The position numbers and the translations under genes were made by a program. Positions 31,599 through 39,924 of a DNA stretch of 64,000 nt are shown here, in pieces. Origin of the DNA: DASUPK01 sp963795665 (GTDB lineage: Bacteria > Actinomycetota > Thermoleophilia > Solirubrobacterales > 70-9). Position 1 is the first letter of the stretch. Each line of letters starts with the position of its first letter. The notes under the pieces were generated by a model. It made no database searches. It saw only the letters and a program-made list of their open reading frames with translations, and was not told where the DNA came from. The stretch is from assembly GCA_963795665.1 (NCBI GenBank), contig CAWCIP010000005.1, positions 1 through 64,000 of the forward strand. The letters are read 5' to 3'.

Positions 31599-33143
31599 AT
31601 GCCGCGGGAGAACGACACCGAGCGAGAAGACCTCGCCGATCTTCAGCGCAGGCGGGAGCTCACCGAGGACGCGGGCCGGAAGGAGGCCGTCGCCAAACGC
31701 CACGAGCGCGGTGGGCGGACCGCCCGCGAGAACGTCAGCGACCTGATCGACGAGGGATCCTGGGTCGAGTACGGTCGCTACGCGATCGCCCAGCAGCGCT
31801 CGCGCCGCAGCACGGAGGACCTGATCGCCAACACTCCGGCGGACGGCCTCGTCGCCGGGACCGCCACCGTCGACGGGCAGCCGACCGCGGTGCTCGCCTA
31901 CGACTACACCGTCCTCGCCGGGACCCAGGGCACCGTCGGGCACTTCAAGAAGGACCGGATGTTCGAGCTGATCGAGCGAATGCGGCTGCCGGTCGTCTTC
32001 TTCGCCGAGGGCGGCGGGGGCCGGCCCGGTGACACCGACCATCCCGTCGTCAGCGCCCTGCAGGTCCGGGCCTTCGCGCTCTGGGCCAAGCTCTCCGGCC
32101 ACGTTCCCCGGATCTCGATCGTCGCCGGGAATTGCTTCGCGGGCAACGCGGTGATCGCCGGATGCTCTGACCTGATCGTCGCGACCGAGAACTCATCGCT
32201 CGGCATGGCCGGCCCGGCGATGATCGCGGGCGGCGGCCTCGGCGACGTTCGTCCCGAGGACGTCGGCCCAGTCGAGACGCAGGCGCCGAACGGCGTCCTC
32301 GATCTCGTGGTGGTCGACGAGCAGGCGGCCGTTGCGGCGGCCAGGCAGCTACTCGGCTACTTCCGAGGTCCCGTCGAGGAATGGTCGGCGGCCGACCAGG
32401 CAACTCTGCGGAATGCGGTTCCCGAGAGCTCCCGTCGAGCCTACGACGTCGTGCCGATCATTCGGACGATTGCCGACGAGGTCTCCGTGACGGTGCTGCG
32501 GGAGCGCTTCGCTCCGGAGCTGGCCACCGCCCTTGCGCGCATCGAGGGACGGCCCGTGGGGATCATCGCCAACAACAGCAAGTACGCGGCCGGGGTGGTC
32601 ACCGGCGGCGCGGCGGACAAGGCCGCCCACTTCATGCAGCTTTGTGACGCCTTCGGCCTACCGGTCATCTCGCTGATCGACACGCCCGGATACATGGTCG
32701 GGCCCGATGCCGAGCGGGACGCGCTCGTCAGGCACTGCTGTCGCATGCTGATCGCGGGCGCCGCCCTGACCGTCCCGACGATCTCGATCGTCCTGCGGCG
32801 CGGCTACGGCCTGGGCGCGCAGGCGATGTCGTTCGGCAGCCTGCACGAGCCGCTGCTGACGGCGGCGTGGCCGGACGCGACGCTCGGTCCCATGGGGCTC
32901 GAGGGCGCAGTGCGGCTGGCCATGCGCCGCGACCTCGAGGCGATCGAGGACGAGGTCGAGCGCGAGCAGCGCGTCCGCGACCTGACCGCACAGATGCACG
33001 AGAACGCCAAGGCGCTCAATGCCGCTCAGATCTTCGAGATCGACGACGTCATCGATCCGGCGGACACGCGGACGACGATCGCCCGCACTCTCGCCGCGGC
33101 GGGCGACTCGGCGCCGAGCGGTCGCACCGTCGACGCCTGGTAG
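31599..33143 (+). CDS. Acyl-CoA carboxylase carboxyltransferase subunit
   Basis: A carboxyltransferase (AccD/PccB type) of 514 residues. The N-terminal acyl-CoA-binding half has GGGGRPGDTDHP and FAGNAVIAGCSDLIVATENSSLGMAGPA; the C-terminal carboxybiotin half has NNSKYAAGVVTGGAADKAAHF, the ISLIDTPGYMVGP strand and YGLGAQAMSFGS. It moves a carboxyl group from biotin to acetyl- or propionyl-CoA or a related acceptor; the partner biotin carboxylase is not in this window. ATG 31599 is the first codon that keeps the family N-terminus. The convergent MMSDH gene ends one base after its stop. Confidence 0.93.
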   Translation: MPRENDTEREDLADLQRRRELTEDAGRKEAVAKRHERGGRTARENVSDLIDEGSWVEYGRYAIAQQRSRRSTEDLIANTPADGLVAGTATVDGQPTAVLAYDYTVLAGTQGTVGHFKKDRMFELIERMRLPVVFFAEGGGGRPGDTDHPVVSALQVRAFALWAKLSGHVPRISIVAGNCFAGNAVIAGCSDLIVATENSSLGMAGPAMIAGGGLGDVRPEDVGPVETQAPNGVLDLVVVDEQAAVAAARQLLGYFRGPVEEWSAADQATLRNAVPESSRRAYDVVPIIRTIADEVSVTVLRERFAPELATALARIEGRPVGIIANNSKYAAGVVTGGAADKAAHFMQLCDAFGLPVISLIDTPGYMVGPDAERDALVRHCCRMLIAGAALTVPTISIVLRRGYGLGAQAMSFGSLHEPLLTAAWPDATLGPMGLEGAVRLAMRRDLEAIEDEVEREQRVRDLTAQMHENAKALNAAQIFEIDDVIDPADTRTTIARTLAAAGDSAPSGRTVDAW

Positions 33144-34607
33144 CTACCAACGGCTGGTGACGACCTTCTTGCGCGTGTAGAAGTCGACGGCGTCCTTGCC
33201 GTTGGCGTGCAGATCGCCGTCGATCGAGTCCTTCCAGCCGGAGAAGGGGAACCAGGCAACCGGCGCGGGCACCCCGATGTTGACGCCGAGCATTCCAGCC
33301 TCGATGCCCCAGCGATAGGCGCGCGCCGCGGCGCCGGACGTGGTGAAGATCGAGCCGGCGTTGCCGTAGCGCGAGCCGTTGGCGAACTCGATTGCGGCGT
33401 CCAGGTCGGGCACCGCGACCAGCGCCAGGACGGGGCCGAAGATCTCCTCGCGCGCGAGCTCTGACTCGGGGTCCCTCACCTCGACAAGCGTCGGCCCCAG
33501 CATCGCCCCGGCCTCGCCGCCGCCGACGCGGCCGTCGAGCAGGACGCTTGCGCCCTGATCCTCCGCGGTCGCGACCGCTGTCTCCGCCCGCTCGCGGGCC
33601 TCGGGCGAGACCATCGGGCAGACGTCCGTGCCCGGATCGGCGCCCGGGCCGGTCGACAGCCCCTCGGCGGCGCTGCTCAGCGCCTCGCGCACCTCGGCCT
33701 GCCGGCTCTCGTCGCCGGCGATCACGCAGACGGAGCCGGCGAGGCAGCGCTGCCCGGCGGCGCCGAAGGCGGAGGCCATGATCGCCGGCACCGAGGTCGA
33801 GAGGTCGGCGTCGTCCGCGACGATCATCGAGTTCTTGGCGCCGCCGAGTGCCTGCACCCGCTTGCCGGTCTCCGCGGAGCGGGTAGCGATCAGGCGGGCG
33901 GTCTTCGCCTGCCCGACGAAGGAGACGGCGTCCACCTGGCCGTGGTCCAGGATCGACTCGACGGCCTCACGACCGCCGTGCACGAGGTTGACGACGCCGG
34001 GCGGGAAGATCTCGTCCTCGTCGATCAGCTCGCAGATGCGCTGGGCGGGACGCGGGTCGCGCTCGGAGGGCTTGAGCACGAAGGCGTTGCCGCAGGCGAC
34101 CGCGTAGGGGAGGAACCAGAGCGGGATCATCGCCGGGAAGTTGAAGGGGGTGATCGCGGCGACCACCCCGACGGGCTGGCGGACCAGCTCCACGTCGATG
34201 CCGGACGCGACTCCCTCGAGTGTCTCGCCCTTGAGCAGATGGGGGATCGCGGCCGCAGACTCGACCGACTCGATGCCGCGGCCCACCTCGCCGTCGGCGT
34301 CGGCGAGGGTCTTGCCCATATCGGCGGTGACGAGCGCAGCGATCTCGTCGCGATTCCGCACGAGCGCGTCGCGGAGCGCCAGGACCGCTCTGGCCCGCTC
34401 CTGCGGCGGGACCTCCCGCCAGGCGGGCTGCGCGGCCCTGGCCGCCGCGACGGCGCGATCGACGTCGGCCGCGACAGAGAGCGGGATCCGAGCGGTCAGC
34501 TCACCCGTGGCAGGGTCCCGGTCATCGAGCGCCTCGGTGGCGACAGAGTCGAACCAGTCGCCGCCGGCGTAGTTCTGAAGCGTCCGTGCCTCGGCCGCGG
34601 TGGCCAT
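33144..34607 (-). CDS. mmsA: CoA-acylating methylmalonate-semialdehyde dehydrogenase
   Basis: An aldehyde dehydrogenase of 487 residues. The MMSDH signature is clear: ITPFNFPAMIPLWFLPYAVACGNAFVLKPSERDP, then LGGAKNSMIV where ordinary ALDHs have ELGGK, so the usual general-base glutamate is absent, and catalytic C288 in GQRCLAG. These enzymes convert malonate/methylmalonate semialdehyde to acetyl-/propionyl-CoA in valine, inositol and beta-alanine degradation. ATG 34607 has TAGGCT (34619-34614) 6 bases upstream. It lies convergent to the acyl-CoA carboxyltransferase gene, which could use propionyl-CoA produced here. Confidence 0.93.
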   Translation of the reverse strand: MATAAEARTLQNYAGGDWFDSVATEALDDRDPATGELTARIPLSVAADVDRAVAAARAAQPAWREVPPQERARAVLALRDALVRNRDEIAALVTADMGKTLADADGEVGRGIESVESAAAIPHLLKGETLEGVASGIDVELVRQPVGVVAAITPFNFPAMIPLWFLPYAVACGNAFVLKPSERDPRPAQRICELIDEDEIFPPGVVNLVHGGREAVESILDHGQVDAVSFVGQAKTARLIATRSAETGKRVQALGGAKNSMIVADDADLSTSVPAIMASAFGAAGQRCLAGSVCVIAGDESRQAEVREALSSAAEGLSTGPGADPGTDVCPMVSPEARERAETAVATAEDQGASVLLDGRVGGGEAGAMLGPTLVEVRDPESELAREEIFGPVLALVAVPDLDAAIEFANGSRYGNAGSIFTTSGAAARAYRWGIEAGMLGVNIGVPAPVAWFPFSGWKDSIDGDLHANGKDAVDFYTRKKVVTSRW

Positions 34608-34616
34608 GCGAGCAGC

Positions 34617-35276
34617 CTAGCGCCGGCGTGACCGCCGTCGCGCGCGATGCTTCAGGAACTGGCCGGGCTCGGCCTCCTCCTCGAGCACCTGCTCGATCGT
34701 CCGGCCGCTGAGCACCGACTCCGGCTGCGAGGAGGTCGGCCTGCGCCGGGCGTCGGCGCCCTCATCGCGCTTCTTGATGAAGAGCCACTTCTCGCGATCT
34801 GAGGGTGGCCCGGTTCGGACCAGGGCGTAGGCGCCCTTGATCTTCTCGCCGAGCATGAAGACCTTCACATCGCCCTTCTCGATGGCCTCGTCCAGCTCCA
34901 TCGGCTCGCCGCGCCGGGTCTCCGAGATGTTCTGGAATACACCCCGGTCCCAGACGATCATCGGGCCCGCGCCGTACGAGCCCTCCTCGATCACGCCCTC
35001 CCACTCGAGGTACTCGAGCGGGTGGTCCTCGGTGCGCATCGCGAGCCGCTTGTCCCGGGGATCGAGCGAGGGGCCCTTGGGGATCGCCCAGGAAGCCAGC
35101 GCTCCGTCGACTTCGAGCCGCAGGTCGTAGTGCTCCGAGGTGGCCGAGTGCTTCTGGAATGAGAAGCGCGGATGCTTTCGGCGCGCCTTCGTCTTGCGCT
35201 TCTTTCCCTTGCCGCTCGGCTCTTTGGTCTTCGAGAAGTCGCGCTTGCGCTCGTATTCCTTCAGCGACCGGGGCAT
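34617..35276 (-). CDS. LigD-type 3'-phosphoesterase, stand-alone
   Basis: A 219-residue DNA-repair enzyme matching the phosphoesterase (PE) domain of LigD. The catalytic set H43 (KHSATS), H49-x-D51-x-R53 (HYDLRLE), H85 (DHPLEYLEWEGVIEEGSYG) and the WDRG segment (109-112) are present. It trims 3'-phosphate or ribonucleotide ends before joining. The N-terminal 35 residues are basic (GKGKKRKTKARRK), and the tail is also Arg-rich. The ATP-dependent ligase partner lies at 62705, not next door. Its ATG overlaps the WS/DGAT stop (TGATG), which links it to lipid-storage expression. Confidence 0.92.
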   Translation of the reverse strand: MPRSLKEYERKRDFSKTKEPSGKGKKRKTKARRKHPRFSFQKHSATSEHYDLRLEVDGALASWAIPKGPSLDPRDKRLAMRTEDHPLEYLEWEGVIEEGSYGAGPMIVWDRGVFQNISETRRGEPMELDEAIEKGDVKVFMLGEKIKGAYALVRTGPPSDREKWLFIKKRDEGADARRRPTSSQPESVLSGRTIEQVLEEEAEPGQFLKHRARRRSRRR

Positions 35277-36601
35277 CAGACCGCTCCCTCCAGCTCAGCT
35301 ATCGAGTCGGCGAGGGCGCCCCGCAGGCCGTCGAGCTTCGAGATCGCGTCGGGGTCGGAGCAGAGGCCGAAGGCAAGCTCGCCCTCGAGAGAGACGACAG
35401 AGATCCGCAGGGCGTGCCGGTCGGCGGGCTCGGCGAAGGAGCAGAACTGCTCGACGGCGTGCCCGAGGACCACCGCACGCTCGCTGGGTCCGGGCACATT
35501 CGAGACCGAGAGGGCAAACTCGCGCGGTCCGGAGGTCACGCGGGTGATCCCCTTATAGAGAGGCCTGAACCTGCTGAGTGCATGGAAGAAGGCGTAGAGC
35601 GCGTCCGCGTCGTGGTCGAGCTTTCTCTCACTCGTCTCCGCGTTGATCAAGCGCAGCCGTTCCTGTGGATCCGGCTCTGCGATCGGCAGCTCGACGTTCA
35701 TGAACGAGTCCCGGTTGCCGAGCTCTCCCTTCTCCTCCTCGCGGGCATGCAGGCAGACTGGAATCTGGACTCGAAGGTCGTTGGCGACGCCACCCGCTTC
35801 CGGGAGCCAGCGGCGAAGTGCTCCGGCGACCACGGCGAGAACGACATCGTTGACGGTGGCGCTCTCGGGTGCGCTGTGGCCGATCCGCTTCAGCCGCTCG
35901 AGAGGGAAGCTGCTCCAAGCGACCTCGCGCGCCGGGCCGATGTGCTGGTCGAGCCTGGTGTCACGCCCCGGCCGCAGCTCGCGCCAGAGGGCGGACGGCA
36001 GCCGGACGACGATCCGCTCCTCCGCTGCGCCTGAAGCGGGCCTGGCCGGCGTGGGGCTCGCCTTCGCCGGTCCCGGCGTCGGCGTCGGCGCATGCGGATT
36101 CGGGGTCTCGACGTCGAGGTCCCAGAGCAGGCCGGCGGCGAGCTTGATCGCGCTGACGCCGTCGACCATCGCGTGGTGGATTCGCCCGACGATCGCCGCT
36201 CGATTCCCGGTCAACGGCAGGACGTCGAGCCGCCAGAGGGGACGTGTGTGATCGAGCCGCTCGGACAGCAGCTCCCCGACCGCGGCCCGGAGCTCCTCGT
36301 CGGAGAGGGCGTCGGCGTGATCAGGTTCCGCGACGTGCCAGGCCAGGTCGACCTGATCGGCCCCGACCCACGCCGGCCGCCCGAGCCCGAGGCGGGGCTC
36401 CACGACTCGCTGGCCGAGGCGCGGGAAGGCGCCCATCCGCTCGGATACCCGCTCCCGCAGCCGCGGGACCGAGAGGCGATTCCCGCTCGAATCCGGCGCG
36501 AGGATCAGCACCTTCCCGGTGTGTCCCTTGATCACCTGGGACTCCAGGCGCAGGATCTGGGCGTCATCGACGCTGAGGCGTTCTCTCGCCACGGGGCTCA
36601 T
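35276..36601 (-). CDS. Wax ester synthase/diacylglycerol acyltransferase
   Basis: A bifunctional acyltransferase of 441 residues, close to the usual 460. The active-site HHAMVDG lies at 142-148 (H142, H143, D147), preceded by PLWRLDVLPL (121-130). The downstream NDVVLAVVAGALRRWL motif and the SNVPGPSE block complete the WS/DGAT pattern. It makes triacylglycerol or wax esters from acyl-CoA for storage granules at the membrane. It is co-translated with the LigD phosphoesterase gene (stop/start overlap), which is an odd pairing. No clear promoter hexamer sits before ATG 36601. Confidence 0.94.
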   Translation of the reverse strand: MSPVARERLSVDDAQILRLESQVIKGHTGKVLILAPDSSGNRLSVPRLRERVSERMGAFPRLGQRVVEPRLGLGRPAWVGADQVDLAWHVAEPDHADALSDEELRAAVGELLSERLDHTRPLWRLDVLPLTGNRAAIVGRIHHAMVDGVSAIKLAAGLLWDLDVETPNPHAPTPTPGPAKASPTPARPASGAAEERIVVRLPSALWRELRPGRDTRLDQHIGPAREVAWSSFPLERLKRIGHSAPESATVNDVVLAVVAGALRRWLPEAGGVANDLRVQIPVCLHAREEEKGELGNRDSFMNVELPIAEPDPQERLRLINAETSERKLDHDADALYAFFHALSRFRPLYKGITRVTSGPREFALSVSNVPGPSERAVVLGHAVEQFCSFAEPADRHALRISVVSLEGELAFGLCSDPDAISKLDGLRGALADSIAELEGAV

Positions 36602-36641
36602 GCTCGGATCATCGCGCGCGAGGCGGCTCTTGTCATTCCCT

Positions 36642-36666
36642 GTTTTTCACGTTGAGCGTCGGGTAA
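36642..36666 (+). promoter_or_regulatory. SigB/SigF-type stress promoter of csbD-like gene
   Basis: GTTT (36642-36645) and GGGTAA (36661-36666) are separated by 15 bases, a close fit to the general-stress sigma consensus (GTTT, 14-16 bases, GGGTA). Transcription would start near 36673, leaving a leader of about 28 bases with the AAAAGGAGA ribosome site before ATG 36701. CsbD means sigma-B-controlled in Bacillus, so promoter and gene agree. Confidence 0.6.
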
Positions 36667-36700
36667 CCCACTGCCGAACGAGAAAAGGAGAGCAATCGAA

Positions 36701-36898
36701 ATGGGTGAGAACATCGACGAGGCCAAGGGCCGCACCAAGGAAGCGGCCGGCGACCTCACCGACGACGAGAAGCTCAAGCGAGAGGGCAAGATCGACCGTG
36801 CGGTCTCGAGCGTCAAGGATGCCGTTGACGACGTCGCCGACAAGGTGAAGGAGAAGGTCGGGTCGGGGTCCGACGACGAGGACGACTCTCGCGACTAA
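36701..36898 (+). CDS. CsbD-family stress protein
   Basis: A 65-residue hydrophilic protein of the CsbD family. The pattern GENIDEAKGRTKEAAGDLTDD (about 2-22) and the amphipathic repeats DVADKVKEKVG match. Family members are small, abundant stress-induced proteins with unknown biochemistry. The ribosome site AAAGGAG lies 9-10 bases before ATG 36701, and the gene sits behind a SigB-type promoter (36642-36666). A hairpin terminator follows at 36930. Confidence 0.92.
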   Translation: MGENIDEAKGRTKEAAGDLTDDEKLKREGKIDRAVSSVKDAVDDVADKVKEKVGSGSDDEDDSRD

Positions 36899-36929
36899 CC
36901 GCCCGCTGAACAGCTGAAGCAGGGATCCG

Positions 36930-36956
36930 GAGGCCGGAGCAGATCGCTCCGGCCTC
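36930..36956 (+). terminator. Hairpin terminator after csbD-like gene
   Basis: GAGGCCGGAGC (36930-36940) and its exact complement GCTCCGGCCTC (36946-36956) form an 11-pair stem with an AGATC loop. The following TCTGTTTG is T-rich but not a full run, so it is a moderate terminator. It lies 31 bases after the csbD-like stop. Confidence 0.6.
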
Positions 36957-37092
36957 TCTGTTTGGGAGGACTGAGGAGAACTACGGAGACGAACCCGGAG
37001 TTCTTCCCGATGACGGCTCGGCCGGCGGCGGGCAGACTGCCACGCGCCAAGGGGAGCAGGAAACCAAACCACCCGCCCGCCGCCGTTTGACC

Positions 37093-37123
37093 ACGGGCCG
37101 CCCTAGGGGGCGGCCCGTTTTCT
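37093..37123 (+). terminator. Strong rho-independent terminator
   Basis: ACGGGCCGCCC (37093-37103) pairs with GGGCGGCCCGT (37108-37118), followed by TTTTC on the plus strand. It would stop transcripts coming from the csbD-like gene that read past the hairpin at 36930. On the minus strand no T-run follows, so it acts mainly in one direction. The gap between 36899 and 37133 holds these two hairpins and nothing else I recognise. Confidence 0.7.
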
Positions 37124-37133
37124 TGCCAGGGGC

Positions 37134-37887
37134 CTATTCGCGGACGTCGCCGACGGCACGCGCGAGTTCGTCTGGCTCGGGCGCTTCACCGCGGAGCTCG
37201 AGCAGGGCAAGGGCGACGACGACGATCACGAGCCCCTCGATCGGCTGGAGCAGCCCGTCGGCTGCCAGGTCCACGAAGGTGACGATGGCGAGCCCATGGA
37301 AGGGCGCACTGATCAGCGAGACGGCGATCTCGGTGAGCGAGGATCGTTCCGACGACGGTCACCATCACCCGCCAGAAGTTGCCCCGAACCAGCTCGCGGC
37401 TGCGTCTCATCGAGCTCCAGACACCGTCGTGCTCGAACTTGACCAGAGCGGGGGAGATGCTGAAGAAGGCCATGAAGATCAGACCGGGGATCACCAGCAG
37501 CACGAGGCCAACCGCGGTGCCGAGGGTGAGCACGATGTCCAGCAGAACGAGCCGGCCGATCGGCACCGAGCGCAGGAGGGCGCGGAACCCGGGCAGCGAC
37601 CGGCCGGCCCGCCACTCGATCACGGCGGCAGCCGCCAGTCCGGCGTAGAACGCCTGCCCGAAGAGGTTGACGATGATCGTGAGCGGAACGGCCACCACGA
37701 CCGCCACGTCTCGGGCGCTGTGGATCCCCTCGACGTTGAGGTGGTCGAGCAGCGAGTCGGCAAGGGCCTGGGGCAGCAGCACGATGATCGCCGTCGTGAT
37801 CAGGAAGAACCAGTGGGCCCGATAGGCGGAGGCGACGTCGCGGGCGACGGCCCGCACCGAGAGGGAATGCTTTCGGGGCGGGGTCAT
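37134..37887 (-). CDS. Multi-pass membrane protein, with a frameshift
   Basis: A hydrophobic protein that begins at ATG 37887 with MTPPRKHSLS and has five or so predicted helices (about 28-50, 60-85, 90-110, 120-150, 185-205). Near 37338 the frame breaks: VVGTIL in the first frame should join LTEIAVSLISAP in the next. One base is extra, or two are missing, in a CTCGCTC repeat. After correction it ends at the TAG at 37136 with DELARAVGDVRE, giving about 250 residues. The family is unknown but resembles glycerophosphodiester-phosphodiesterase-like membrane domains. Its start overlaps the DUF429 stop (ATGA). Confidence 0.65.
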
Positions 37888-38639
37888 GACTCGAGCAGGT
37901 GGGGCAGCGGGTTCGTCGGGACGTGGATCCAGCCTTCGCGCACGGCGCGGTCGCGCTCCTCGTCGGATTCAGGCCCCTGAGTGAGCCCGAGCGCCGCCGC
38001 TCTGGCGACCAGGGAGGCAACGAGGGCGTCGAAGCAGTTGTGGTCGGCCTCGGCGGATTCGCGCTGCTGATGGGTCATCTCGATGCCGCCGAGCGCCTGC
38101 TCCAGGGTGGAGAGGAGCTCGGGGAGCCGGGCAACTCCGACCCGGCTCTTGTAGCCGACGGCCGAGAGCCCCCAGCCATTGAGCGCGGGCGCAGGGTAGG
38201 CCTCGATCACCTTGCCGGAGCCGGCACGATCCACCGGCTCGCCGCGAGCGGCCAGGCGGTCGAGCAGGTAGGCGCAGCGCATCGCGACAACCCCGATCAG
38301 ATCGGTGGAGACGCTCAGCGGGCGACGAGAGCCCCGCTCGATCAACCGCCGGTCCGTCGCCCGGAAGCTGAGGTGAAAGCGGTAGATGTCCTGGTCCTCG
38401 CCGCTGCCCGGCCAGCCCGCCCTGTTGCGGTGGGCAGCCACCGCGTCGACGAACTCGTCCGGCCAGCCGAACGGGGCATCGATCCCGACCTTGTCGGCGC
38501 CGGAGATCGCATCGAGCAGGGCGTCGTCGTCGAGCCCCGAGCGAAGCTCGGAGACCACCGGCCGGCTCGGTCCCCAGTCGACTGCGCACGCGCTGGTGTT
38601 GGCCGGTTGCGCCGCGAGGTCGATGCCGAGCGTCCGCAC
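37884..38639 (-). CDS. DUF429 family protein
   Basis: A 251-residue protein of the DUF429 family, an RNase-H-like fold of unknown function. The start MRTLGIDLAAQP has the Asp of the first strand, followed by KVGIDAPFGWP (50-60), the R-x-T-D region (RATDRRL), EAYPAPAL and a C-terminal DHNCFDALVASLVAR with two acidic/His positions. Predicted nuclease activity has not been shown for most members. GTG 38639 follows TACGAT (38651-38646) by 6 bases. It is co-translated with the following membrane-protein gene. Confidence 0.78.
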   Translation of the reverse strand: MRTLGIDLAAQPANTSACAVDWGPSRPVVSELRSGLDDDALLDAISGADKVGIDAPFGWPDEFVDAVAAHRNRAGWPGSGEDQDIYRFHLSFRATDRRLIERGSRRPLSVSTDLIGVVAMRCAYLLDRLAARGEPVDRAGSGKVIEAYPAPALNGWGLSAVGYKSRVGVARLPELLSTLEQALGGIEMTHQQRESAEADHNCFDALVASLVARAAALGLTQGPESDEERDRAVREGWIHVPTNPLPHLLES

Positions 38640-38645
38640 CCCGCG

Positions 38646-38670
38646 ATCGTATGTGGACCGGGGATAGAGT
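38646..38670. promoter_or_regulatory. Divergent leaderless promoters
   Basis: TACGAT on the minus strand (38651-38646) serves GTG 38639 with 6 bases between, and TAGAGT on the plus strand (38665-38670) serves GTG 38678 with 7 bases between. The two transcription units start only 38 bases apart, with no room for ordinary leaders. Confidence 0.5.
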
Positions 38671-38677
38671 CGCCGCC

Positions 38678-39325
38678 GTGTCCCTGACGGCGGTGACGGA
38701 CTTCACGGTGCAGGCCCAGCACCTGCTTCGCGACGAGCACCAGTTCAAGTGGTATGTGGTCACCCTGCTGACGCTGGTCATCTACGTCTACGCGGTCGAG
38801 GTCGAGCGGCGGAGGTGGGACGTGATCCTCGCGGGCCTCGCGTTCTGGCTGGCGGACTGGATCAACGAGATCGGCAACTCGCTGATCCTCCACTTCTCTC
38901 ACCGGGCTGCGCTCTGGACGGTCACCGGCGACACCGCCTATCTGATCCTGATCGGGCTGACGATCGAGATCTCGCTGATGTTCGCGGTCTCCGGGGTGAT
39001 CTATGCGAAGTCGCTGCCCGAGGATCCGAAGACGAAGCTCCTCGGAATGCCCAACCGCCTGACGATCGGGCTCGGGTTCTCGATCTTCGCCACCTTCGTG
39101 GAGGTCCTTCTGCACGGCACCGGCTACTTCCACTGGGACTACTGGTGGTGGAACTTCCCCTGCGTCCCGCTGATCGTCGTCTTCGGCTACCTGTGGTTCT
39201 TCCTGATCGCGGGCTACGTCTATGACCGGCCCGACAACCACTCCCGCCTGCGGATCGTCGGAGCGATGGCGGCGATCGTGATCCTCTCGATCCTCGTCTT
39301 CGGCGTGATCCTGGAGTGGATCTAG
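38678..39325 (+). CDS. Six-helix membrane protein, unknown
   Basis: A 215-residue integral membrane protein with about six predicted helices and many aromatic residues in the loops (YFHWDYWWWNFPCV). I do not recognise a family; it could be a carotenoid-type cyclase or a simple sensor. GTG 38678 is preferred over ATG 38651 because TAGAGT (38665-38670) is 7 bases away and the longer start would overlap the opposite promoter. It is a single gene. Confidence 0.7.
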   Translation: MSLTAVTDFTVQAQHLLRDEHQFKWYVVTLLTLVIYVYAVEVERRRWDVILAGLAFWLADWINEIGNSLILHFSHRAALWTVTGDTAYLILIGLTIEISLMFAVSGVIYAKSLPEDPKTKLLGMPNRLTIGLGFSIFATFVEVLLHGTGYFHWDYWWWNFPCVPLIVVFGYLWFFLIAGYVYDRPDNHSRLRIVGAMAAIVILSILVFGVILEWI

Positions 39326-39355
39326 CTCGCCGCCCCGGGTCCGTAGTCTGCAGCG

Positions 39356-39847
39356 GTGGCCAGAGGCGAATTCGACTTGGGGGACGGCAAGCCGGACATC
39401 TCCGCGGCAGGCGGCGTGCTGGTGCGCCGTGACGAGGAGGGTCGCACCCGTGTGGCGGCGATCCACCGCCCCAAGTACATGGACTGGTCCCTGCCGAAGG
39501 GAAAGCTGGAGAAGGGGGAGGGCTGGCTGGAGGCCGCGCTCCGCGAGGTCCAGGAGGAAACCGGATACGAGTGCGAGGCCGGGCCGGAGCTCCCGCACGT
39601 CTCGTATCTGGACAGGAAGTCGCGGCGCAAGCTGGTCCGCTACTGGCTGATGGAGCCGATCAAGGGTGAGTTCTCCGCGCACGACGAGGTCGATGAGCTG
39701 CGCTGGCTGACCCCTGATGAGGCCGGCGAGCTGCTCACCTATCCGCACGACAAGGAGCTCGTCACCAAGGCGCTCCGTCGCTACCGCCTGCGGAGGTTCG
39801 TGCGCGCCCTGACCCCCTGGGCGCGGCAGCCGATGCCCGGCATGTGA
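39356..39847 (+). CDS. NUDIX hydrolase (MutT-like)
   Basis: A 163-residue NUDIX protein. The NUDIX box is complete: G-x5-E-x7-REUxEE at GKLEKGEGWLEAALREVQEE (about 44-63). Preceding strands (SAAGGVLVRR, AIHRPKYMDWSLPKGK) fit the MutT1/Ap4A-type branch common in actinobacteria, which clean up oxidised nucleotides or dinucleoside polyphosphates. GTG 39356 follows TAGTCT (39344-39349) by 6 bases. The basic tail (RYRLRRFVRAL) is not part of the fold. Confidence 0.9.
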   Translation: MARGEFDLGDGKPDISAAGGVLVRRDEEGRTRVAAIHRPKYMDWSLPKGKLEKGEGWLEAALREVQEETGYECEAGPELPHVSYLDRKSRRKLVRYWLMEPIKGEFSAHDEVDELRWLTPDEAGELLTYPHDKELVTKALRRYRLRRFVRALTPWARQPMPGM

Positions 39848-39924
39848 GGCCTTCCGGCGAGTAACGGGGCGGCTCTACGATGGACTGTGGAGTACGAATC
39901 GACCTCGACGTAAGGAGTCCCGCC

